A stretch of DNA of 64,000 nt, taken from positions 89,630 to 153,629 of the forward strand of contig JABANN010000011.1 in assembly GCA_013115125.1 (NCBI GenBank). The letters are read 5' to 3'. Numbering within the stretch: position 1 is the stretch's first letter; every line of letters begins with the position of its first letter. Below the pieces are notes generated by a model. It had not been told where the DNA came from and made no database searches. It saw only the letters and a program-made list of their open reading frames with translations. The stretch comes from Perkinsus olseni (Eukaryota; Perkinsozoa; Perkinsida). A program made the translations under genes and the position numbers. This document shows positions 57,504 to 64,000 of this stretch, piece after piece.

Positions 57504-58451
57504 ATGTCTGCGGTTACTGATAAGATTGTAAAGGCTCCCGGCCGTGCCCTCACTGAGTTGGAGCAGAATGTCGCCAGGGCTATGACTGAGATCGAGGCCA
57601 GCAACATCGAGATGAAGGTCCTCCTTAAGTAGTACTCGGACGGAAGGACAGTTCGTGGTCTTATTATTGTGTCGGCATTTCATCTCTTCCCTTAGCTCGC
57701 CTGGTTTAGACCATTGTTATCGTAATCCTCTTCGTTGGTGTTCTCGTGATGTCGTACGGGTCTCAATTTCGATGTTCGCTATGAGCAATGCCCGTGTTTT
57801 GTCGTGAAGTATGTTCGTTGTCAGGGGCATCGTCTTCGCTTCCGCCAAGGAGGTCGAGGTCAAGGCTGACAGGAAGGCCATCGTTGTCTTCTTCCCCGCC
57901 AGGGTAGTACGGGCGGTCGAGTCTTGCTGCTTTTCCCGCTATGTTTCTCGTGTGGAGACGAGCCCGCCCTGCTCGATTCAACTGCGTGCTTTCAGGTCTG
58001 GAAGGCCGTCCAGAAGGTCCAGGGTCGCTTGATCCACGAGCTCGAGAAGAAGTTCCCCAAGCAGCAGGTTATGTTTGTTGCCCAGAGGACCATCCTCGAC
58101 AAGGACTTCCGTCGCCGCGGCCTTAAGGTCCGCCCGCGCAGCCGTACTCTCACTTCCGTTCACGAGGCCATGCTCGATGACATCGTCGGACCCGCTGAGA
58201 TCACTGGCAAGAGGACTCACGTCTCCACTGATGGCCGCAAGACCCTTAAAGTGTAATAGTCCAAGCCTGCGCTATGCTACTTGTTCGATTCTTCTAATCT
58301 CCCTTGCGCTGCTCTGTTCTGCTTGTATTCTCTCTTCCTTTTCAGTATCCTTGAGCAGACTGATGCCCACCAGGAGGACAGGTTCGCAGCCTACTCTGCT
58401 GTGTACATGAAGCTCACCAACAAGCCCGCTCTCTTTATGTTCGAGGCTTAA
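57504..58451 (+). CDS. RPS7: 40S ribosomal protein S7 (eS7)
   Basis: Small-subunit protein. Four exons, all in phase: 57504-57628 ([20 protein letters not shown]), 57825-57903 ([20 protein letters not shown]), 57996-58252 ([40 protein letters not shown], then [15 protein letters not shown]) and 58346-58451 ([20 protein letters not shown], ending LFMFEA). Total 188 aa against about 194 in animals. Introns are 196, 92 and 93 nt, long for this region. Confidence 0.95.
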
Positions 58452-59093
58452 AGAGGGTATAGATGGCGTCGTAACGGTTACGTACCACTAGCAATCCGAG
58501 CCAAGAACATCATATACTGTTTTGAGTTCAGTGGTTATTATGCTCTATCATGGGGGATTAGAACTCAGGTGGGGAGTTTAATACTGCTCTGCGGCGTTCG
58601 ATCTGTGGACTCCATTCCTCGTGTGATCTGGAAAGTTTCCACTGGAAACCTATAGTGAACGTCTACTATATCGTACATACCATGTCGGACGTGGCGAGTA
58701 ATCGACAGAGAGATTAATATTGCCTTTTCTGGTAGTGAGTGGTTACTCATCGGTCGTTCCTGAATCTTCTGTGAGAACTTCCCCACCGCTTGCGGGGTGA
58801 ATTCTCAGTCTACTTGGCCCATGCCATTATCGTTAGTGTAAGCCCGAGAATAGTACGGTAGTGCCGGCAAGTGTCTGGTTCTTCGGAGCGCGTTGGACGA
58901 ACACGACTATCAACCAACTCAACGACACTTAGTTTAGAATAGCCCCTTGCATTTGGGTAGACATATTGCAATTAGTCAACTGTAAAGAGTGAATCTTGTG
59001 GTGGTGTGGCGTGCTCAGACGCTATTCTCAAGGACTGCACTCGCTGGATCTATTTTACCGCTCTTGAGCAAGTCCAGGTGCTTACGTAGCTGA
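58452..59093. other. convergent intergenic region, nothing recognised
   Basis: 3' flanks of RPS7 and the VIM-motif gene. Confidence 0.4.
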
Positions 59094-59466
59094 TCAACTG
59101 ACGCTAGATTCAATCCTAGCGGCGGGTCGAGTCGTCGTGCCTGACTCGAGTTCATTCTTCGGAAAAGAACAGTCGTATCGGGTCCAGTTGCCTACCGCAT
59201 AGTATTCTCTAATTCGTCCGATAAGTTCCTGTTTCTTAGCCGCCTCCGTCATTTGAGCAGCCTTCTCGGAGCTGCCCAAACCTCGGCCCTGATTCTCCTG
59301 CATTCGGGAGCGAAATGATGCATCTAGTACGTAAGGTCGCCAGCCTTACCTTCATTCGACGCTCTGCTGCTTCGGCTGCTGCTTGTCGTTTCTCCTCCGC
59401 TGTCATTTCAAGTGTATTATACCCGTTACCAGTCGGTCTACCTACAGACCACACACGGTGCCACAT
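59094..59466 (-). CDS. small protein with p97/VCP-interacting (VIM-like) motif
   Basis: Two exons: 59466-59350 (MWHRVWSVGRPTGNGYNTLE, then MTAEEKRQAAAEAAERRMK) and 59297-59094 (ENQGRGLGSSEKAAQMTEAA, KKQELIGRIREYYAVGN, stop). They are joined in phase by a 52-nt intron (GTAAGG...TGCAG). Predicted 106 aa. The segment EEKRQAAAEAAERRMKENQG resembles the VIM helix of SVIP and gp78 (R..A..AAE.R), which binds the N domain of the AAA ATPase p97, so a role in ER-associated degradation is plausible. The family call rests on this one motif. ATG 59466 is the first in-frame start. Confidence 0.6.
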
Positions 59467-59847
59467 GGCGACAAAGCCAGATCCGACCAAGGCCCATCCC
59501 CCCTTACCGGAACCCCAACTCGTCCGTCCAGAGGATCTGCCTCCTGGCCCTTCGAGCCGGGAATACTCTTGCGCTTGCAACCGCCTCGCATAATCATAAT
59601 CCTGCCAGATGGACCAGTGAGGTGTAGCCCGCGGAGAGTGGCTCTCTTACCGATTGCCGCTTCCTCGGCTGCGAGGTGCTAACCGAATCCGTTGAGCAAC
59701 ACGCTCCCATTAGATGAAATACAAAACCGTGAAACTTCTACATACGTAGGGACCGCGGAGCCAAGACAACGGATTGAGTCGACTGTAACGCCACAACAGG
59801 AGTGAGAGCATCAAACAAGTCTGAATCGTCGGGAAGCATGTGTCTTG

Positions 59848-62243
59848 TCACATCTTAGAGAGATCACGGCCATACATATGGGCCTTTATCCAGTCCCAAA
59901 TGACCAAGTGCCGACACCTGAAGGGCAGGGGCGATTCAGCCATCCCAAGAAGGATCCAGTTCACCTCCAGGAGACCATCTTGCTCGCATACACGCCTCGC
60001 CAAAGAGCAAAGGTGGACACACCAGTGATGTTCCCTGAGACCGGTGATCAAGGGAGGAAAGGCACGTGGGACCCACCTGCAAGGGGGCTCTGCACGACGG
60101 CCCGCGAACCTCCGACGTAGCTCATCATGCCCTTGTCATTCCTCTCGAAAGGGGTCGTCGTTCTACCACTGAGGTACTCGGCTAGCCACTCGCCTGAGGT
60201 CAATAGTCCACAGCAGCGTGTGTCGAACAATCTTGCCTTGTTGAGAAGCAACCTGGGCTGTTGCTGGCATCGCCTTGTAGCTCGACTGCATATTCGCGAG
60301 CACCTACAGCATGTTCCGTTGGACCTCACCAGTCCGGCTCTTCCGAAATACTTTCTCCCAAAGGTCATGAGTGAGGTACTCTAGAGGCTTCCCATCATTG
60401 TAAGTATCAGCGTGATGCTTCCAGCGCTCCTCAGGACCGGCTCCTTGCAGAAGCGGGAACCTTCCAATCCCCGACTGTGGGACAATAATCGAGGGCATCG
60501 ATCACCTCTCTCGAATCTTTCTATAAATAACTTTGTACTCTTCAAAAGATATCTTGCCATCCTGGTTGATGTCAGCCTCATCGAACAGGGACTCAGCTAG
60601 CGAGAGCAACTCCGGTTCAGCCACGCCAGCCTGTGCAGGAAAATCTCACTGGTGTCGGTAAAAATTCGGGAGAAGCTACGCAGTCGCCAATTGCGAAGAG
60701 GTCTCCTTTGCCGCCGAGGACCTCGAGGTACGGTGTGGTTTTAAGTAAGCGGCCGTTCTCTGGCTGGCAGTCTTTCAGCTGGGATATCTGCCACTTGCGG
60801 ATTCACACAGCGCCACCGGGGTGATTTGCGACTACCAGATCCTTCGTGAAAGGCCTAGGCGCAATTCCCGCCGCCCAAACACATACTCCGAATCTGAACA
60901 GGGCTCCCCTGGTTAGCCTGGCGTGCGCCAGACTCACGGGATCCTGCGTTCTTCCTGCGTGGCCATGTCCTGCACTACAACAGCTGAGGCCTCCACAGCT
61001 TTCACCCTGAGGACAAAGATACTCTCAAGCACTGAGAAAACCACGATCCCTAACCCTGGCCACCAGTGAAACATTGTTCTCCTCCATTGATGAGTACTAC
61101 CTCGAGTTTTTGACCACTTCGATGTCAATCCGCTTGAAGTGGTCGGTAGCGTAGCGTGATATGGCAGCATCGAATGTGTTGAGGATATTCTCCGCAGACT
61201 GTATAACCGAGACTTTCGCTAAACTGAGAAGCCAAGGGTCCTTCACAAACGAAGCCAGTCCATGGACATGCTGAAGCTCGGCCTCACTGCGCGACTTCCC
61301 AGTACGCCTGGCTGATTTCTTCCCGGATGAAGTCCCTCAATTCCGCCGCAAACTCCACCCCAGTGGGCCCTCCGCCGACCTGAATGCAACGAAGCCTCTC
61401 GGTGAGAAAACATTCCGAAGATCACATTACCACTACGAAGTGCAGGAGTTCTCTCTTGCGCTCGTCCGACGTCGCGGTACAAGCAGTCTCAAATGAGTCG
61501 AGGACGTTCTTCCGAATCAAACGCGCATGATCCATCTCCTTTAAAAAATGTGTGTACTCCAGAACTCCTGGGACTCCCATTGTGTTCGGCTGAGCCCCGA
61601 CTGCCACGACCAGCTTATCGTACGGAACCTATGCAGATTACTCGGATGAGCTCACAATCGCCATCAAGCCTCGTTGCCTCCAACAGGTCATCCGTGGCTT
61701 TTATCGAAGTAATGTCCTCACAATAGCATACCTGAGCCACGGGACTCACATTGACACGAAACTGCCGCGGGCCCACCTTGCGGGCCAAATCCAAGTGCTT
61801 GGCATCCACTTCAAGGTATCGTGTGTTTTGCAGGCCTGTTTTCTTGTTCTTCTTCATAACAATCTTCCTAAGGGGTTCTATTATACTCCTCGGCTCGTTT
61901 GTACCTAGCCGAGTACAACGGTCCTCCCGACAGATCAATCTTTTCCTACCAACTGTGACAGACGGCAGCAGAGGCGTGAACAGGAAGTAGTTCCTCGGCG
62001 ACACGACTGACGAGAGAAGGCATGACGCTCGGATGGCAGGGCTATGCCAGACTTACGCGTAACACTATCCCATTTTGATGTATCAAGTTTTTTTAGGAGG
62101 GAGTATCCTCCCCATCCACTCCCGAGGATAACCAAATTACCCCCGGGCTCGAGTGGTGTCATGTTAGACATCCACCTGTGCGAAAATGCTCTACAAGTCG
62201 AGCATGCTCGAACTGCCGCTCGGGAGGGCCAGTTGAGTAGCAT
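59848..62243 (-). CDS. EF-hand type II (alternative) NADH dehydrogenase
   Basis: Non-proton-pumping mitochondrial NADH:ubiquinone oxidoreductase. It starts with a targeting peptide ([20 protein letters not shown]). FAD site: [20 protein letters not shown]. Then [26 protein letters not shown], the NAD site [14 protein letters not shown], and [15 protein letters not shown] after a 44-nt intron (60894-60937). FAIGDC follows, then an EF-hand loop [12 protein letters not shown] near 60530-60570, [28 protein letters not shown], and the C terminus [14 protein letters not shown] with [16 protein letters not shown] (stop 59848). The EF-hand places it with calcium-regulated external NDH-2 (plant NDB type). 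Two spots do not fit ordinary introns well: 61629-61641 (only a 13-nt GT-AG piece restores frame) and 61241-61295 (GTCGCG donor). Otherwise all motifs are intact. Confidence 0.88.
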
Positions 62244-62676
62244 TGAGCGTTATAAGAAAAATCTGAACGTAATACCTGGGGTCAACGATGGCCACCAACT
62301 TCCACGAGAGCTTCATAGGCGAGCATACACGAACTACCGTATACTCGCGAACAGCTTCTCCATTCCACCGGTCGCTACGATGGTTCCTGTTGCATTCAGT
62401 CAGCACAATGACGGATGATAAGATACAGCAAGGGGCGAAGAGGACGTTTGAGCTACGTACGCAAAGTCAGCGAACAAGGAAATCCCCCAAACGAACGGTA
62501 CTACGTAGATGAGAGACCTTCTGACACGTTACCCACACAACACAACCGATGGGACGGTTGATAGTGATAAAAGCAGTAAGTCACGTTTTGGACCTTTGAT
62601 ACATACGTAGCTCAGATTGGTAAAGTCGGAAATAGCTTATGGAGGTGGGGCACAACCCAGTAGTAGGAAAAGCACC
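62244..62676. other. spacer between NDH-2 start and FUSC-like 3' end
   Basis: Upstream of the NDH-2 start codon; no gene recognised. Confidence 0.4.
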
Positions 62677-64000
62677 TTACACGTACTTAGAGCTAGCGAG
62701 CATGCATTCCACTTCTTCCCACACTTCTCCGAAGTCTTGAAGAGCATGAACCAAGCAGTCGAGGGCATGGTGCTCCACACCAACTCCTTGAAGGTCAGAC
62801 TGCAGGCACGAAATGGTCCGCATAACCGAGTCGCTGACATCAGCCATCTTGAACTTCCGCGTTTTCACGGCTGCCACAAGAAGGTCGGACCTTCGACGAA
62901 TGACGTTGCTCACGAGTAACAAGTCGCGTTCAGCAGGGAGGGGAAACCCAGACCCAGCGGCGAGGCCAGTAGTCGCCAGGCAAGTAGTTACAGCAGATAT
63001 TACGGCCAAAGATTGCCTCGTCCACCGATCCAGCAGATGCTGAGCCGCGACCAAATGGCCAAGCTGCAAGTGTCTGGTAGGAGACAAATACCGCAGAGCC
63101 TGGCACTCGGCCCTAGCATCGGCAATCTGAGCATGCCGGTCAGAATAGCTCCTACCGAGAAGGATAGCGGCACTCAGTACATCCTTGCTCAGGGCCTCAC
63201 GGTTCCATGGAGTCTCATTGACCACAGACTCGCACGCGTTGGCAACCGAATTAGAAACAAGCTCAAGCGAGCGCACTGTCGCTCTGCGCAAACGCTTGTT
63301 GGCAAATACAGGAGAAATCAAGGAGGTAAGGATGATCGAAAGAATAACGCCGGCGACGGTCATGTCCATCCGATGAACGGCGCGCGAGACCTTGCTGCCA
63401 ACGGGCAAGCCAGCGTCGATTCCGGGACCTAGCCCTACAATAATCCAAGTGAAGCCAAAAACTAATCCTGAATATTGCAGAGTTTCGTGGAAGAACATCA
63501 ACTTTGCTATGACAGAAAAGACAAAAAGCTCACACAGAAAGATACCGTCGTTGTTGGGATGCATACTAACACATACTACTGCCAAAACAGAAGCTACAAC
63601 AGTGCCCACAATACGCCTGAGCCCTTTCCGGATAGACGCACCGGGTGTGGGCAGAAAACAGAATAGACAAGGAAGCATCATCCACAGGCCATAGTGGGCG
63701 AGTATGGTAGAGTACTGCCCACCAATGACGATGAATAGAGCGACCAGAGGAACAGTGACCGCGGCCCTCAACGGGTAGGCGAAGCGAACCCTCCAGGTAA
63801 TCTCAGGATTGACCGGCGCAAACAGAGGCTGTCTGAACCAGTCAACGATCTCAGCAACACACGAGGATTCTTCGCTCGGGCTCTTGACTCGGACGAGGAA
63901 CTCGTGAGCCAGAAGAGAAAACTTCACCATTTCATTCACGGCAAATTCAAAGTTGCTCAACTCTGGACCAGTCGAGATATCAGCTCGAGCGAGACATTCT
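62677..64000 (-). CDS. FUSC/aromatic-acid-exporter-like membrane protein (5' end outside window)
   Basis: Open from the window edge to a stop at 62677, about 440 codons with no intron needed. The hydrophobic half has the closely spaced helices and R..G...G pattern of the fusaric-acid-resistance-like/ALMT-like family: PLRAAVTVPLVALFIVIGGQ, HYGLWMMLPCLFCFLPTPGA, GLRRIVGTVVASVLAVVCVS, ETLQYSGLVFGFTWIIVGLG, MDMTVAGVILSIILTSLISP. The rest is a soluble helical domain (RRATVRSLELVSNSVANACE onward) ending SKYV. These proteins move organic anions. The substrate is unknown and the N terminus is cut off by the window. Confidence 0.65.
   Translation of the reverse strand, partial: ECLARADISTGPELSNFEFAVNEMVKFSLLAHEFLVRVKSPSEESSCVAEIVDWFRQPLFAPVNPEITWRVRFAYPLRAAVTVPLVALFIVIGGQYSTILAHYGLWMMLPCLFCFLPTPGASIRKGLRRIVGTVVASVLAVVCVSMHPNNDGIFLCELFVFSVIAKLMFFHETLQYSGLVFGFTWIIVGLGPGIDAGLPVGSKVSRAVHRMDMTVAGVILSIILTSLISPVFANKRLRRATVRSLELVSNSVANACESVVNETPWNREALSKDVLSAAILLGRSYSDRHAQIADARAECQALRYLSPTRHLQLGHLVAAQHLLDRWTRQSLAVISAVTTCLATTGLAAGSGFPLPAERDLLLVSNVIRRRSDLLVAAVKTRKFKMADVSDSVMRTISCLQSDLQGVGVEHHALDCLVHALQDFGEVWEEVECMLASSKYV

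Noticed and set aside
60304-60351. In-frame TAG in the NADH dehydrogenase, suggesting read-through
   Set aside because: A normal 48-nt intron (GTATTT...TGTAG) removes it and keeps the frame into the [11 protein letters not shown] segment.
60894-60937. 20- or 29-nt intron after the RRIP segment of the NADH dehydrogenase
   Set aside because: Using the later TTCAG acceptor gives a normal 44-nt intron and the family sequence I-P-F-G-V-C-V-W.

Overview
This window reads as nuclear DNA of a unicellular eukaryote. The coding sequence is cut by many short GT-AG introns (mostly 43-66 nt where I could phase them, with a few of 80-870 nt), base composition is balanced, and genes lie close together on both strands. 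The gene content is purely eukaryotic: ribosomal proteins L5 and S7, initiator tRNA, CTP synthase, OGG1, a PIK-related kinase, a PHD protein, a cyclin and a calcium-binding type II NADH dehydrogenase. The intron style, the NDH-2 type and the tandem pepsin-like genes fit an alveolate of the Perkinsus kind. That placement is inference; no species marker such as an rRNA gene or spliced-leader gene is present.

Layout: 0-1.2 kb weak minus-strand exons; 1.4-2.4 kb cyclin (+); 2.4-4.1 kb intergenic with a microsatellite and a 37-bp minisatellite; 4.1-7.8 kb prominin-like five-pass membrane protein (-); 8.1-8.9 kb amphipathic/tail membrane protein (+); 9.2-10.9 kb OGG1 DNA glycosylase (-); 11.4-15.6 kb PHD/SET-like chromatin gene (-), possibly beginning beyond a 31-bp tandem array at 15.6-16.1 kb; 16.7-18.6 kb ChaC-type gamma-glutamylcyclotransferase (-); 18.7-19.8 kb unknown (-); 19.9-21.8 kb acidic Ser/Thr-rich gene (+).

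22.6-37.2 kb is an accessory, duplicated region on the minus strand. An SFI1-like/coiled-coil gene (22.6-25.4) is followed upstream by pepsin-like aspartyl protease homologues in three tandem paralogous copies (26.3-27.5, 31.1-32.3, 33.7-34.9) interleaved with 5' fragments and promoter-side fragments of the SFI1-like gene, a 30-bp tandem array with an assembly gap, and another coiled-coil gene (36.0-37.2). Only the third protease copy keeps a long clean frame, and all three lack the usual N-lobe catalytic DTG.

38.0-47.8 kb holds a large SMG1-like PIK-related kinase (-); 48.0-49.5 kb a sphingomyelin-synthase-related lipid phosphotransferase (-); 50.0-50.8 kb an intronless unknown gene (+); 51.2-51.4 kb a small Thr-rich gene (+); 51.8-54.5 kb a fully resolvable 15-exon CTP synthase (+); 55.3-55.6 kb a cluster of initiator tRNA-Met genes (+); 56.1-57.3 kb RPL5 (-) divergent from 57.5-58.5 kb RPS7 (+); 59.1-59.5 kb a small protein with a p97/VCP-interacting motif (-); 59.8-62.2 kb an EF-hand type II NADH dehydrogenase (-); and 62.7 kb to the window end a FUSC-like membrane transporter cut by the edge (-).

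The housekeeping genes do not form an obvious pathway. The most unusual parts are the decaying pepsin-like array with an altered active site, a reading-frame break in the NADH dehydrogenase that only a 13-nt intron, an indel or frameshifting can explain, and the initiator tRNA cluster with degenerate relatives.
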